From Prevotella sp. (lineage in GTDB: Bacteria > Bacteroidota > Bacteroidia > Bacteroidales > Bacteroidaceae), in the NCBI GenBank assembly GCA_017941345.1, contig JAGAWQ010000001.1:1-36677 (forward strand): 36,677 nucleotides of DNA, in the 5' to 3' direction. The position numbers were made by a program, and so were the translations under genes. This document shows positions 22,103 to 32,816 of this stretch, one piece after another. How positions within the stretch are numbered: the first letter of the stretch is position 1; each line of letters opens with the position of its first letter. The notes under the pieces are model-generated. The model worked only from the letters and a program-made list of their open reading frames with translations. It was not told where the DNA came from and made no database searches.

Positions 22103-22110
22103 CAAAAATA
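22103..22110 (-). promoter_or_regulatory. Promoter -7 element for the YtxH cluster
   Basis: On the minus strand TATTTTTG fits TAnnTTTG. A TTTG lies 23 bp upstream (22137-22134), slightly wider than usual. Confidence 0.6.
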
Positions 22111-22226
22111 CGAAATGTTTTTGAATAATGGTGCAAAGAGGACGTGATTTTTTGTTAAAAATGGTTGATTTTGGCTATTTAACAAACTTTATGTACGTTT
22201 TTGTGCTGCTTTTGCTCAATATTTTG

Positions 22227-22234
22227 TAATTTCG
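22227..22234 (+). promoter_or_regulatory. Possible promoter -7 element for the SPOR lipoprotein gene
   Basis: TAATTTCG differs from TAnnTTTG at one base, with TTTG 23 bp upstream at 22200-22203. It is about 55 bases ahead of ATG 22290. Confidence 0.4.
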
Positions 22235-22289
22235 CACTGATTTTATATCGATTCACAAGTTTTATTAATAAAATACGTTTTAAAGAATT

Positions 22290-22787
22290 ATGAAGAAGTA
22301 TTCAGTTTTTTGCGCAGTTCTTTGCGTAGCAATGCTTTTCACGGGATGTAAGTCTAAGGAGAGTTCTTATAAGCAGGCTTATCTGAAGGCAAAGCAGCAG
22401 GAAGAGGCTCAGCAGGCTGTTGCACCAGCAGCTACTGAGACTAATGTGGTAACCCCAATGGTTCAGAAACCTGCTACGAACACTCAGGTTGTTGATAATG
22501 CCGACAACATTGCAGTACGTCAGGAGAATGTAACTGTTGTAAATGGTGCCGGTCTGAAGAATTTCAGTGTTGTTGTTGGTTCTTTCTCGCTGAAAGCCAA
22601 TGCAGAGGGATTGCAGCAGACCCTGAAGAACGAAGGTTACGAGGCGCAGGTAGTGATGAACAACAATGTATCGCCTGTCATGTATCGCGTTGTAGCTACA
22701 ACCTTCGACAACAAAGCTGATGCTGCTGCTAGCCGCAATGGTCTGCAGACAAAGTATCCTGGAGCTTGGCTGCTTTACGCCAAATAA
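22290..22787 (+). CDS. SPOR-domain lipoprotein
   Basis: This 165-residue lipoprotein has signal KKYSVFCAVLCVAMLFTGC (lipid on Cys20) and a Gln/Ala-rich linker (residues about 30-80). The C-terminal SPOR domain (about 88-165) contains KNFSVVVGSFSLKANAEGLQQTL, GYEAQVV, YRVVATTFDNKADA and YPGAWLLYAK. SPOR domains bind peptidoglycan strands lacking stem peptides, so the protein probably localises to the division septum. It is followed four bases later by ruvX. Confidence 0.9.
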   Translation: MKKYSVFCAVLCVAMLFTGCKSKESSYKQAYLKAKQQEEAQQAVAPAATETNVVTPMVQKPATNTQVVDNADNIAVRQENVTVVNGAGLKNFSVVVGSFSLKANAEGLQQTLKNEGYEAQVVMNNNVSPVMYRVVATTFDNKADAAASRNGLQTKYPGAWLLYAK

Positions 22788-22790
22788 ATA

Positions 22791-23207
22791 GTGGGCAGAA
22801 TACTGTCAATAGACTACGGTAAGAAACGTACAGGATTAGCAGTTACCGACCCGTTGCAAATTATTGCCAACGGGTTGGCGACTGTTTCTACACAGGAATT
22901 GTTTGACTATCTCAAACAGTATGTGAACAAAGAACCTGTGGAGCGCATCGTCATCGGTGAGCCACGTCAGCCTAATGGCCAGCCCAGTGAGAATTTGGCC
23001 CGTGTACAACAGTTTGTCAACAGATGGCGCAATGCCATGCCTGACATTCCTATCGAATTTTATGATGAGCGATTCACTTCCGTATTAGCTCATCAGGCTA
23101 TGTTAGATGGAGGATTAAAGAAAAAGGCCCGTCAGGATAAGGGCTTGGTGGATGAAATTAGTGCCACTATTATTCTGCAAGACTATATGCGTTCGCGCAA
23201 ATTTTAA
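22791..23207 (+). CDS. ruvX: RuvX/YqgF Holliday-junction-resolvase-like nuclease
   Basis: This 138-residue protein has normal YqgF length and an RNase H-like fold: RILSIDYGKKRTGLAVTDP at the start (first catalytic Asp), IVIGEPRQPNGQPS in the middle, FYDERFTSVLA (the catalytic acidic pair) and DEISATIILQDYM at the end. The family acts in 16S rRNA 5'-end maturation and possibly junction resolution. GTG 22791 is the only sensible start. It lies between the SPOR lipoprotein and def. Confidence 0.93.
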   Translation: MGRILSIDYGKKRTGLAVTDPLQIIANGLATVSTQELFDYLKQYVNKEPVERIVIGEPRQPNGQPSENLARVQQFVNRWRNAMPDIPIEFYDERFTSVLAHQAMLDGGLKKKARQDKGLVDEISATIILQDYMRSRKF

Positions 23208-23219
23208 AACGAAAGAGTT

Positions 23220-23780
23220 ATGGTATTACCTATTTATATATATGGCCAACCAGTACTTCGCAAGGTAGCAGAGGATATCCCTACCGACTTCCCGGAGTTG
23301 GAAACTTTGTTGAAAGACATGTGGGAGACGCTAGCTGAGAGTGAAGGCATCGGATTGGCAGCTCCGCAGATTGGCAAACCAATACGCGTTGTAGTCATCG
23401 ATTTAGATGTCATAAGCGAAGACATGCCCGAATACAAGGACTTCCGGCACGCATTCATAAATGCTCACATCATCGAGTATGATGAGTCTGAGACTGACTC
23501 AGTGGAAGAAGGATGTTTATCGCTGCCCGCCATCCATGAGAAAGTGGTACGCCCCAAGCGCATTCATGTAAAATGGCTTGACGAGCAGTTACAGTCACAC
23601 GATGAGTGGATAGAGGGTTATCTGGCTCGTGTGATGCAGCATGAATTCGACCACTTGGATGGAAAAATGTTTGTCGATAGAGTATCGCCACTCCGTAAAC
23701 AGCTGATAAAGAGCAAACTAAAAGCTTTGATTCAGGGACGTTATCGTTGTGGATACAAGACGAAGGCAATAAGAAAATAA
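23220..23780 (+). CDS. def: Peptide deformylase
   Basis: Def removes the formyl group from nascent N-terminal methionine. The 186-residue protein has all three motifs: EGIGLAAPQIG (residues about 41-51), EEGCLSLP with the metal Cys, and QHEFDHLDG with the two metal His and catalytic Glu. The C-terminal tail (KSKLKALIQGRYRCGYKTKAIRK) is basic. It is 12 bases after ruvX and 12 bases before the TPR gene, so it is part of a longer transcript. Confidence 0.96.
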   Translation: MVLPIYIYGQPVLRKVAEDIPTDFPELETLLKDMWETLAESEGIGLAAPQIGKPIRVVVIDLDVISEDMPEYKDFRHAFINAHIIEYDESETDSVEEGCLSLPAIHEKVVRPKRIHVKWLDEQLQSHDEWIEGYLARVMQHEFDHLDGKMFVDRVSPLRKQLIKSKLKALIQGRYRCGYKTKAIRK

Positions 23781-23792
23781 TTCCTATTTAGG

Positions 23793-25742
23793 ATGTTAAG
23801 AAAGCTTTTACTACTTGTCGTGTTCTTCCCGATGGTGGTATTGGCGCAGTTCAATACCGACCGTCTTGTAATGATAGGGCGTTCCGCACTCTATTACGAA
23901 GACTACGTGCTTAGCATTCAATATTTCAATCAAGCTATAAACACCAAGCCTTATCTCTTTGAACCTTGGTACTATAGAGCCGTGGCCAAATACTATCTTG
24001 ACGATTTTGAAGGGGCTGAAAACGATTGTTCGCAAGCCATTCAGCGCAATCCCTATGTCGTAGGTGTCTATGAGCTACGCGGACTGTGTCGTATTCAGCA
24101 GAAGAACTTCGATGATGCTATCACCGATTATAACATGGCTTTACGTTATGACCCTGAGAGCATGAATCTTTGGCATAACAGGGCGCTGTGTCGCATTCAG
24201 CAGAAAGATTATGAGCATGCTTTGGCCGATTTGGACACGATGTCAGTTCGCTGGAGCAAGAATGCCCGTATCTATGCGATGATGGCTGAAGTGTACCTGT
24301 TGCAGAAAGATACCATCCAGTCTATTGCGTCCTTGGATAAGAGTATAGAGCTTGACTCCTACAATGGATATACTTGGGCTCAGCGTTCGCAAATCAGTTT
24401 GTCGCGAAGTGAGTGGAAAGAGAGTGAGGATTATCTGGACAAAGCTATCCATCTGTTGCCCAGACAGGCTGGATTATATATCAACCGAGCCCTTGCACGT
24501 TTCAATCAGAACAATCTGCGTGGAGCGATGTCAGACTACGATATGGCGCTTGATTTTGAACCCAACAATTTCTTGGGTCACTACAACCGGGGATTGTTAC
24601 GTGCTCAGGTAGGTGATGACAATCGTGCTATCGTTGATTTTGACTTCGTATTAAAACTCGAGCCGGACAACTTGATGGCGCTCTATAACAGAGCGTTATT
24701 ATTGGAGAATACGGGTAATCCAAGGGCTGCTATTCGTGATTACTCTAAAGTAATAGAACAGTATCCTAATTTCTGGACAGGTCTGCATCAACGTGCATCC
24801 TGTTATCGGAAACTGGGCATGAAAAAAGAGGCCGAGGCAGATGAGTTCCGTATTCTGAAAGCCCAAATAGACAAGCGTTTTGGCAAACAACCCCGACTCT
24901 CGAAGCGCCAGATGCGTAAGCGTAGCGATGAGGATATTGAGAAATATAACCAACTGGCTGTGGCTGATGAGTATGAGATGCAGCATGACTATCAGACTGA
25001 CTACCGGGGTAGGGTTCAGAACCGTAAGGTCGATATGGAATACATGCCCATGTATGTCTTGTCGACAGAGTCATATCAGAGTGACATTAAACATGATGTA
25101 ACCTATGATAGTTTCGTGGATACCCTCAACAGTCAACTGCCTCCAGGGCACAAACTACATATTGTATGCAAGCAAACAACATTGAGTGAGACAAGCACAC
25201 GACGTTATTTTGCCCGACTGGACAGCTTGACGACTCAGATAGAGCGTTCTCGCAATACGAAGGAAGCCCTGATGCTAACCCTGCGTAGAGCTATTGCGTA
25301 TAGTGTCATCCAGAATTATGAAGGAGCCATTGAGGATCTGTCTACCTATCTTTATGATAACCCCACATCTGTAGTTGCCTATTGGCAGAGAGCTGTATGT
25401 CAGTCGCGCATCAACGATTTTAACGCATCGCAAGGCACCGATATTCAACTGAAAACGGCCAATACTCTGTCCGACCTGACGGAAGCTATTCGTTTGGACG
25501 AAAGTGCATACCTATATTATAATCGTGCGAATGTATATGTCAAACGGCATGACTATGCCCACGCCATAGAAGATTATTCAAAGGCTATTAGCTTAGATGT
25601 CAATTTGGCTGAAGCCTATTTCAACAGAGGACTTGCTCGTCTGGCCAACAAACAGCAGACGGAAGGTATCAACGACCTCAGTAAGGCTGGCGAGTTGGGT
25701 CTTTATACCGCATATAGTATTATTAAGCGACAAAGAAAATAG
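23793..25742 (+). CDS. Secreted TPR-repeat protein
   Basis: This 649-residue protein has a signal peptide (LLLLVVFFPMVVLAQ) and at least ten tetratricopeptide-like repeats. One block is at about residues 25-350, with units such as YYRAVAKYYLDDFEGAENDC and HNRALCRIQQKDYEHALADL. A second is at about 500-640 (YYNRANVYVKRHDYAHAIEDY). Between them lies a charged linker (about 360-480) with KRQMRKRSDED. TPR arrays bind partner proteins; the partner is unknown, and a periplasmic scaffold role is likely. It sits after def on the same transcript. Confidence 0.85.
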   Translation: MLRKLLLLVVFFPMVVLAQFNTDRLVMIGRSALYYEDYVLSIQYFNQAINTKPYLFEPWYYRAVAKYYLDDFEGAENDCSQAIQRNPYVVGVYELRGLCRIQQKNFDDAITDYNMALRYDPESMNLWHNRALCRIQQKDYEHALADLDTMSVRWSKNARIYAMMAEVYLLQKDTIQSIASLDKSIELDSYNGYTWAQRSQISLSRSEWKESEDYLDKAIHLLPRQAGLYINRALARFNQNNLRGAMSDYDMALDFEPNNFLGHYNRGLLRAQVGDDNRAIVDFDFVLKLEPDNLMALYNRALLLENTGNPRAAIRDYSKVIEQYPNFWTGLHQRASCYRKLGMKKEAEADEFRILKAQIDKRFGKQPRLSKRQMRKRSDEDIEKYNQLAVADEYEMQHDYQTDYRGRVQNRKVDMEYMPMYVLSTESYQSDIKHDVTYDSFVDTLNSQLPPGHKLHIVCKQTTLSETSTRRYFARLDSLTTQIERSRNTKEALMLTLRRAIAYSVIQNYEGAIEDLSTYLYDNPTSVVAYWQRAVCQSRINDFNASQGTDIQLKTANTLSDLTEAIRLDESAYLYYNRANVYVKRHDYAHAIEDYSKAISLDVNLAEAYFNRGLARLANKQQTEGINDLSKAGELGLYTAYSIIKRQRK

Positions 25743-25771
25743 TGAACCATTTAATAGAGTAGGGAATTAAT

Positions 25772-27145
25772 ATGACATTGATTATCGTAACGATGCTGAT
25801 AATGGCCTATCTATTGATAGCCACAGGCCATCTGACTGGAGTGAACAAGGCCGCCATTGCCATTTTTCTTGGCACAGTGGGATGGGTAGTCTACATCTGT
25901 TGGGGTGCCGACTTCGTTATGGATCAGCATCCTGACGATTACAGAGAATGGTTGGCAGGTAACATGGCTACAAGTGAGGCTGTCAAGTATTTCATTAACG
26001 AGCATGTCTTCTTGAAATATGTTGGAGAAGCAGCATCCATTGTTATGTTCCTTCTGGCCACGATGTCGATTGTAGAACTATTGAGCAACAACGGCTGTTT
26101 CGATTTCATCACCGAATGGATACGTACACGCAACTCGAAACGTCTGTTGTGGACCATCACACTGGCAACGTTTATCCTCTCTGCCAACCTTGACAACCTG
26201 ACTACAACCACAATGATGTTGGTCATTATGCATAACATCCTTCAGAACTCCCGTCAGCGAATGTATGTGGGATCTGCCATTGTGTTGGCAGCTAATTGTG
26301 GAGGGTGTTTTACGGTAATTGGCGACCCTATTGGACTGATTCTCTGGGGCGATGGTGCCGTTACTGCCAGCAATTTTTCTGCCTATCTTGCCATACCTGC
26401 CATCTTGGCTTGGGTGATTCCTACGATACTGATTAACAGGGAACTGCCCGATCGTCTGGATACCGCATGGAGTCCCTCGCCTTATCGTGGTGATGACACT
26501 CGTCTGAACCGTTGGCAACGTGTGGTTATGCTCATCGTGGGTATTGGCGGGTTGTGGTTCATTCCGACTTTCCATAACATCACCAAACTAGCCCCATTCC
26601 TTGGCGCCCTTTGCGTGCTCACCGTTCTTTGGGTGGTGAATGAAGCCTTTAATCACAAACTCATCAGCTCTGACCAAACCACTTCACGTCGTGTTCCGAT
26701 GTCGTTGCAGTATGGTGCCTTGCAGCAAATGCTTTTTGTGATGGGTATTATGTTGGGCATGGGCGTGGTTACGGAGACAGGCGTATGGGCTGATGTGGCT
26801 GAATGGTTTGATACCTATATCCACGACCTCTGGCTGATGGGAATAGGGGCTGGACTGTTGAGTTCTATTGTCGACACTTTCACCATTGCTATTTCCAACA
26901 TCTCGCTTTATACAGTCGGAGTTGGCGATGTGGCCACGAATGGTGCCTATTGGAAGGTGATTGCCTATACCACAGCTGTTGGCGGAGGTATGTTGTCTGT
27001 AGGCAGTATCAGCGGACTCGCTCTGATGCGTGCTGAGCATGTCACATTGGCGTGGTATGTCAAACATGTCACTCCCAAGGTACTGCTGGGTTGGATTCTT
27101 GGATATATGATGCTTTGGATAGAAATAAATATGATAGAGTTATGA
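25772..27145 (+). CDS. nhaD: NhaD-type sodium/proton antiporter
   Basis: This 457-residue inner-membrane protein has about 11-12 hydrophobic helices. It has the ion-transporter-superfamily pattern of Nha[37 protein letters not shown] and [18 protein letters not shown], then [15 protein letters not shown] and [15 protein letters not shown] in the second half. The paired SANLDNLT and GDP segments hold the polar residues in the transport core. It should exchange external protons for internal Na+. Its end overlaps pfkA by four bases. Confidence 0.82.
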   Translation: MTLIIVTMLIMAYLLIATGHLTGVNKAAIAIFLGTVGWVVYICWGADFVMDQHPDDYREWLAGNMATSEAVKYFINEHVFLKYVGEAASIVMFLLATMSIVELLSNNGCFDFITEWIRTRNSKRLLWTITLATFILSANLDNLTTTTMMLVIMHNILQNSRQRMYVGSAIVLAANCGGCFTVIGDPIGLILWGDGAVTASNFSAYLAIPAILAWVIPTILINRELPDRLDTAWSPSPYRGDDTRLNRWQRVVMLIVGIGGLWFIPTFHNITKLAPFLGALCVLTVLWVVNEAFNHKLISSDQTTSRRVPMSLQYGALQQMLFVMGIMLGMGVVTETGVWADVAEWFDTYIHDLWLMGIGAGLLSSIVDTFTIAISNISLYTVGVGDVATNGAYWKVIAYTTAVGGGMLSVGSISGLALMRAEHVTLAWYVKHVTPKVLLGWILGYMMLWIEINMIEL

Positions 27146-28119
27146 GTAAGATTAAGACAATTGGTGTGCTTACCTCAGGAGGTGATGCACCAGGCATGAA
27201 TGCTGCTATACGTGCGGTGACTCGTTCTGGTATCTGCAACGGATTTACTATCAAGGGTGTTTATCGTGGCTATGACGGTTTGATTAAAGGTGAGGTCGAG
27301 ACCTTTACTACGGAGAATGTGAGTGGAATCATCACTCGTGGCGGTACCATTCTAAAGACGGCTCGTTCCAAGGAGTTTATGACGCTTGAAGGCATGCAGA
27401 AAGCTTATGAGGTCTGCCAGAAAGAAGAGATTGATGCCTTAGTGGTTATCGGAGGTAATGGTTCGCTGACAGGAGCTCGCAACTTTGCTATGGAGTTCGA
27501 CTTCCCTGTTGTTGGTCTGCCTGGTACCATTGACAACGACCTGTTTGGTACGGACTCGACTATTGGCTATGACACCACGATGAACACGATTATGGAGTGT
27601 GTCGACCGCATCCGCGATACTGCCAACTCACATGAGCGCATCTTCTTTGTCGAAGTCATGGGACGCGACGCCGGCTTCCTTGCCCTGAACTCCGCTATAG
27701 CCAGTGGTGCTGAGGCTGCCTTGATACCTGAAGAGGAGACAGAAGTCGATCAACTGGCCCAGTTCATGAGTCGAGGCATTCGTAAGTCGAAGAAGTCGTG
27801 TATCGTCATCGTGTCGGAGAGTCCTAAGTGCGGTGCTCTTTATTATGCTGATCGTGTGAAAAAAGAATTCCCAGAGTTCGACGTGCGTGTCTCCATCCTC
27901 GGTCACATGCAGCGAGGAGGTTCCCCTTCTGCCCACGACCGTATCCTCGCTTCCCGCACAGGTGTAGGTGCCATTAAGGCCCTGATGCAAGGTCAGCGCA
28001 ATGTGATGATCGGTGTCCGGAACAATGAAGTTGTTTTCGTCCCGTTCAGCGAAGCTATCCGCTCCGACAAACCATTCAATAAAGGCTTGATACGAGTCCT
28101 GAATGAGCTTAGTATTTAA
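27142..28119 (+). CDS. pfkA: 6-phosphofructokinase
   Basis: Pfk phosphorylates fructose 6-phosphate to the 1,6-bisphosphate in glycolysis. From ATG 27142 it has 325 residues, the usual length. It has the P-loop-like [10 protein letters not shown], the RGGT segment, [12 protein letters not shown], the catalytic PGTIDND (Asp131), [10 protein letters not shown] and [15 protein letters not shown]. The GGDGS motif of ATP-dependent enzymes reads GGNGS here, with Asn106 at the usual Mg-binding Asp. Gly107 still favours ATP over PPi as donor. The frame extends upstream to 27052 inside nhaD without family sequence. The start overlaps the nhaD stop (ATGA). Confidence 0.92.
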   Translation: MSKIKTIGVLTSGGDAPGMNAAIRAVTRSGICNGFTIKGVYRGYDGLIKGEVETFTTENVSGIITRGGTILKTARSKEFMTLEGMQKAYEVCQKEEIDALVVIGGNGSLTGARNFAMEFDFPVVGLPGTIDNDLFGTDSTIGYDTTMNTIMECVDRIRDTANSHERIFFVEVMGRDAGFLALNSAIASGAEAALIPEEETEVDQLAQFMSRGIRKSKKSCIVIVSESPKCGALYYADRVKKEFPEFDVRVSILGHMQRGGSPSAHDRILASRTGVGAIKALMQGQRNVMIGVRNNEVVFVPFSEAIRSDKPFNKGLIRVLNELSI

Positions 28120-28126
28120 GAAAAAG

Positions 28127-28164
28127 AAAGCATTTCTGAACATTTTTTTCGGAAATGCTTTTTT
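28127..28164 (+). terminator. Terminator after pfkA
   Basis: AAAGCATTTC (28127-28136) pairs with GAAATGCTTT (28152-28161) around a 15-nt loop, followed by T residues. It separates pfkA from the ATP synthase operon. Confidence 0.75.
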
Positions 28165-28181
28165 GTTTCAAATATTTTTCA

Positions 28182-28189
28182 TATCTTTG
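28182..28189 (+). promoter_or_regulatory. ATP synthase operon promoter -7 element
   Basis: TATCTTTG is an exact TAnnTTTG match with about 50 bases to the atpD ATG. The nearest TTTG is at 28162-28165, a 16-bp spacer that is shorter than usual. Confidence 0.65.
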
Positions 28190-28233
28190 CAAAGCTATTG
28201 CTAAAACAATAATAACATTTCAATAAATATTAA

Positions 28234-29766
<1,533 letters not shown>

Positions 29767-29798
29767 TTGAAGAATTCAAACATTGAAAAATTCAAGTT

Positions 29799-30044
29799 AT
29801 GTTGAAGCTGAAGATTGTTTCGCCTGAGCGAATAGAGTTTGACGGAGAAGTGGAGAGTGTGCTCGTCCCTGGTTCTCAAGGCCAGTTCGAGATACTCAAC
29901 GACCACGCCCCCATCATATCGACCCTTGATAAGGGTGTGGTAGAGTACGGTCTGCCCAAAGGACAGAAGGTACAACTGGATATCCTGGGAGGTTTCGTAG
30001 AAGTGCAGCAGAACGAGGTGTCGCTCTGCATAGAAGTTAATTAA
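29799..30044 (+). CDS. atpC: F1 ATP synthase epsilon subunit, short form
   Basis: The 81-residue protein covers only the N-terminal beta-sandwich of epsilon: LKLKIVSPERIEFDGEVESVLVPGSQGQFEILNDHAPIIS and the ILGGFVEVQQNEVSL end. E. coli epsilon has about 138 residues with a C-terminal helical hairpin that can block rotation; that part is absent here. Short epsilon is known in Bacteroidetes. Its stop shares one base with the next start (TAATG). Confidence 0.92.
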   Translation: MLKLKIVSPERIEFDGEVESVLVPGSQGQFEILNDHAPIISTLDKGVVEYGLPKGQKVQLDILGGFVEVQQNEVSLCIEVN

Positions 30045-30280
30045 TGAGCGAGCAGGGTCCTATATATAATAATAAGGTGGGGACGCTGGCAAAACTGTTC
30101 TTGGCCTCATCGGTATTCCGGCTCTTTATGGCAGCTGCTGCTATGCTGGTGTTCTGTGTTGCAAAACGCGACGACTTATCGGCCATCAAGTGGTTTGCCG
30201 TAGTGTTCATTGTCTTCTATCTCGTCACGCTCGTATTCGATGCGTTATTCTTTGCATTCGTAAGTAAAACAAGTAAGTAA
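30044..30280 (+). CDS. Two-helix membrane protein of the ATP synthase operon (AtpI-like position)
   Basis: This 78-residue protein has two hydrophobic helices (residues about 22-40, SSVFRLFMAAAAMLVFCV, and 48-71, WFAVVFIVFYLVTLVFDALFFAF) joined by a short polar loop (AKRDDLSA). It lies between atpC and atpB, coupled to atpC. Small proteins at this place are thought to help c-ring assembly, as AtpI does, but the sequence has no strong AtpI signature. The name is therefore left blank. Confidence 0.7.
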   Translation: MSEQGPIYNNKVGTLAKLFLASSVFRLFMAAAAMLVFCVAKRDDLSAIKWFAVVFIVFYLVTLVFDALFFAFVSKTSK

Positions 30281-30283
30281 AAA

Positions 30284-31381
30284 ATGAAACAACTAAGATC
30301 AATATTCCTGATTGCGGCGCTGTTCTGCCTGTCTCTTCCGATGCAAGCGGAGGAGAAAGAGGGTGGCGTGAACCTGAAGGAGATATTGTTCGGTCACGTG
30401 CAGGACAGCTATATGTGGCATGTCACCGACTTCGGCGGCCATCCCATTATAATCCATCTGCCCATGATATTCTACTCGGAACACTCCGGATTCCACGTAC
30501 TCTGCTCGTCGCAGTTCGAGCATGAGCCCAATGCGGAGCTGTTGCGTGCTGGTGAGGGTTCGGCAGAGGGATTTTATATTCTGGGTGCCGAGGACGAAAA
30601 GGGCCGCATTGTGGAGCGCATAGGTAGCGAGCTGATGCCCGTCTGCTTTGATATCAGCATCACCAAGACGGTGCTGGTGCTCTTCATTAATGCTCTCCTG
30701 CTGGTATGCTGCATCCTGACAGCGTCGCGCTGGTGCAAGAAGCACAAGGTGGACGACCCTGCTCCGAAAGGATTCACGGGTCTCGTTCACATGTTCGTGA
30801 TGACGGTGTATAACGATATGATTAAGCCATCGCTGGGCAACGAGGCTCCAAAGTATGCGCCTTACCTGATGACGTGCTTCTTCTTTATCTTTATCACCAA
30901 CATCATGGGTGTGATGCCCTTCCCTCCAGGTGGTGGTAACCTGACCGGCAATATCACGTGTACGATGTTCTTGGCTCTCTGTACGTTCTTGATAGTGAAT
31001 GTGACAGGTACGAAGGCCTACTGGAAGGAAATCTTCTGGGGTGATGTGCCCATGTGGCTGAAGTTTCCTGTACCCCTGATGCCCTTTATCGAGTTCTTTG
31101 GTATCTTCACTAAGCCAATAGCCCTGATGATCCGTCTCTTTGCCAACATGTTGGCAGGTCACGTCATCGCCATCTCGCTTTCGTGCATCATCTTCATCAT
31201 GTTCGCCCTTGGCGGAGTGATGGGTAATGTGCTCGGAGGTATCATGACTCCCGTCAGCGTATTCCTGAGCATCTTCATGATGTTGCTCGAGGTACTGGTG
31301 TGCTACATCCAGGCCATGGTGTTCACCATGCTGTCGGCGGTGTTTATCTCGATGTCGCATGTCAAGGAGCATCATGCTTGA
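30284..31381 (+). CDS. atpB: F0 ATP synthase subunit a
   Basis: Subunit a forms the proton half-channels. The 365-residue protein is long for the family: it has a signal-peptide-like start (FLIAALFCLSLPMQAEE) and a large periplasmic N-terminal part (residues about 25-125) before the first core helix (VLVLFINALLLVCCILTA). The essential Arg is Arg284 in ALMIRLFANMLAGH. NIMGVMPFPPGGGNLTGN and the C-terminal VLVCYIQAMVFTMLSAVFISMS complete the core. The long N-terminus is usual in Bacteroidetes. Confidence 0.95.
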   Translation: MKQLRSIFLIAALFCLSLPMQAEEKEGGVNLKEILFGHVQDSYMWHVTDFGGHPIIIHLPMIFYSEHSGFHVLCSSQFEHEPNAELLRAGEGSAEGFYILGAEDEKGRIVERIGSELMPVCFDISITKTVLVLFINALLLVCCILTASRWCKKHKVDDPAPKGFTGLVHMFVMTVYNDMIKPSLGNEAPKYAPYLMTCFFFIFITNIMGVMPFPPGGGNLTGNITCTMFLALCTFLIVNVTGTKAYWKEIFWGDVPMWLKFPVPLMPFIEFFGIFTKPIALMIRLFANMLAGHVIAISLSCIIFIMFALGGVMGNVLGGIMTPVSVFLSIFMMLLEVLVCYIQAMVFTMLSAVFISMSHVKEHHA

Positions 31382-31436
31382 ACAAGTAAATAAATAAAAC
31401 AACAATTAATTAATAACAATTTAAAACTTTAAGATT

Positions 31437-31679
31437 ATGATTTCATTATTATTAGCAGCAGATGCACTCGCAAAGCTCGGTGCTACTGTAGGTGGTGGTT
31501 TGGCAGTTATCGGTGCTGGTATTGGTATCGGTCGAATTGGTGGACAGGCTATGGACGCTATGGCTCGTCAGCCAGAGAAGATGGGTGGTCTGCAGAGCTC
31601 GATGATTCTGGCAGCGGCTCTTGTTGAGGGTGCTACATTCCTCGCCCTGGTGATTTCTATTCTCGCCCTGTTCGTATAA
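31437..31679 (+). CDS. atpE: F0 ATP synthase subunit c
   Basis: The c subunit makes the rotor ring. The 80-residue protein is a two-helix hairpin: GGGLAVIGAGIGIGRIGGQA, the polar loop ARQPEKMGG, and the second helix with the ion-binding Glu64 in ALVEGATFLALVI. The Na+-binding pattern (Gln in helix 1 with ES/ET in helix 2) is not present, so protons are the likely coupling ion. The 56-bp gap before it is AT-rich and may raise translation, since c is needed in many copies. Confidence 0.96.
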   Translation: MISLLLAADALAKLGATVGGGLAVIGAGIGIGRIGGQAMDAMARQPEKMGGLQSSMILAAALVEGATFLALVISILALFV

Positions 31680-31727
31680 GGCGAAGTTGCGTATAAACGG
31701 ATTGTAATCAAGTAATTACACCAGCTT

Positions 31728-32222
31728 ATGTCATTAATCACCCCTGATTTTGGACTATTCTTCTGGATGACCATCGTCTTCCTCGTAGTTCTCTTCATCC
31801 TATGGAAGTGGGGCTTCCCCGTCATAGTGAAGATGGTCGACGAGCGCAAGGCCTTCATCGATGAGTCTTTGAAGAAGGCTCACGAGGCCAACGAGCGACT
31901 GGCCAACATTCAGAAAGAAGGTGAATCCATCTTGCAGGAGGCTCGCGAGAAGCAGGCTCAGATATTGAAGGAGGCTGCCGAGACGCGCGACGCTATTGTG
32001 GAGAAAGCCCAAGACAAGGCACGTAGTGAGGGTGCTCGCCTGCTTGACGAGGCTAAGGCCGCCATCGAGCAGGAGAAGAAGGCCGCCATTGCCGACATCC
32101 GTAAGCAAGTAGCTACGTTGAGCGTCGAGATTGCCGAGAAGGTTCTCCGGGCAAGCCTAAAGGATGACAAGTCTCAGATGGATTTGATTGACCGTATGCT
32201 GGATGATGTTTCTGCTAAGTAA
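31728..32222 (+). CDS. atpF: F0 ATP synthase subunit b
   Basis: The 164-residue protein has one N-terminal membrane helix (FGLFFWMTIVFLVVLFILWKWGFPV). The long coiled-coil stalk (residues about 35-150) is rich in Ala, Glu, Lys and Arg (EANERLANIQKEGESILQEA ... EAKAAIEQEKKAAIADIRKQ). It links subunit a to the delta/alpha cap as the stator. One b gene is present, so a homodimer is expected. Confidence 0.95.
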   Translation: MSLITPDFGLFFWMTIVFLVVLFILWKWGFPVIVKMVDERKAFIDESLKKAHEANERLANIQKEGESILQEAREKQAQILKEAAETRDAIVEKAQDKARSEGARLLDEAKAAIEQEKKAAIADIRKQVATLSVEIAEKVLRASLKDDKSQMDLIDRMLDDVSAK

Positions 32223-32236
32223 AAAAAGAGTTGCGT

Positions 32237-32773
32237 ATGGATATTGGAGTAATATCGGTCAGATATGCGAGGGCGCTCTTGAAGAGTGCTGCTGACGCGA
32301 AGGTCGATGCTCAGGTCTATCAGGATATGATGACGCTGGCAAAGAACTTCGTCGATGTGCCCTTGCTGCGCCAGACGATAGACAATCCCATGCTCTCGAA
32401 AGACAAGAAGGAATCCCTGCTCATCACTGCTGCAGGCGAGAAGCCTATGGCACTTACCAAGACCTTCATCGCTCTGGTGCTGAAGGAGGATCGTGAGAAT
32501 ATGATTCAGTTCATGGCCAATTCCTATGTCACACTTTATCGCAAGCAGAAGAACGTCATCCGTGGCAAGCTTACCACCGCTGCCCGTGTTTCTGCCCAGA
32601 CTGAGCAGAAGATGCGGAAGATGGTGGAAAGCCAGACTCAAGGTACTGTGGAGTTTGAGACCGAGGTGAACCCCGACATCATCGGAGGTTTCATTCTCGA
32701 ATACGACACCTATCGTATGGATGCGAGTGTCAAGTCAAAACTCAACAACATTCTTAACACGTTAAAGAAATAA
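32237..32773 (+). CDS. atpH: F1 ATP synthase delta subunit
   Basis: The 178-residue protein caps F1 and joins it to b. It starts MDIGVISVRYARALLKSA, the usual N-terminus. It then has helical bundle residues (FVDVPLLRQTIDNPMLSKDKK) and the C-terminal signature GTVEFETEVNPDIIGGFILEYDTYRMDASV. A TTG at 32231 could add two residues; ATG 32237 is preferred. It lies 14 bases after atpF. Confidence 0.95.
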   Translation: MDIGVISVRYARALLKSAADAKVDAQVYQDMMTLAKNFVDVPLLRQTIDNPMLSKDKKESLLITAAGEKPMALTKTFIALVLKEDRENMIQFMANSYVTLYRKQKNVIRGKLTTAARVSAQTEQKMRKMVESQTQGTVEFETEVNPDIIGGFILEYDTYRMDASVKSKLNNILNTLKK

Positions 32774-32790
32774 CGTTATAACGTAATATC

Positions 32791-32814
32791 GAAATAACGA
32801 AATAACGAAACAAC
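32791..32814 (+). repeat. Three 8-bp tandem repeats before atpA
   Basis: GAAATAAC occurs at 32791 and 32799, and GAAACAAC at 32807, directly adjoining each other and ending two bases before the atpA ATG. A 12-bp palindrome, ACGTTATAACGT (32773-32784), precedes them. The A-rich leader may serve as a translation enhancer. Confidence 0.7.
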
Positions 32815-32816
32815 AA

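Noticed and set aside
30299-31405. 368-codon open frame on the minus strand
   Set aside because: It is antisense to atpB and rich in His, Gln and Arg, typical of a shadow frame.
31437-31679. Na+-coupled ATP synthase c subunit
   Set aside because: The Glu is present, but the Gln and E-S/T pattern of Na+-binding c rings is not, so proton coupling is more likely.
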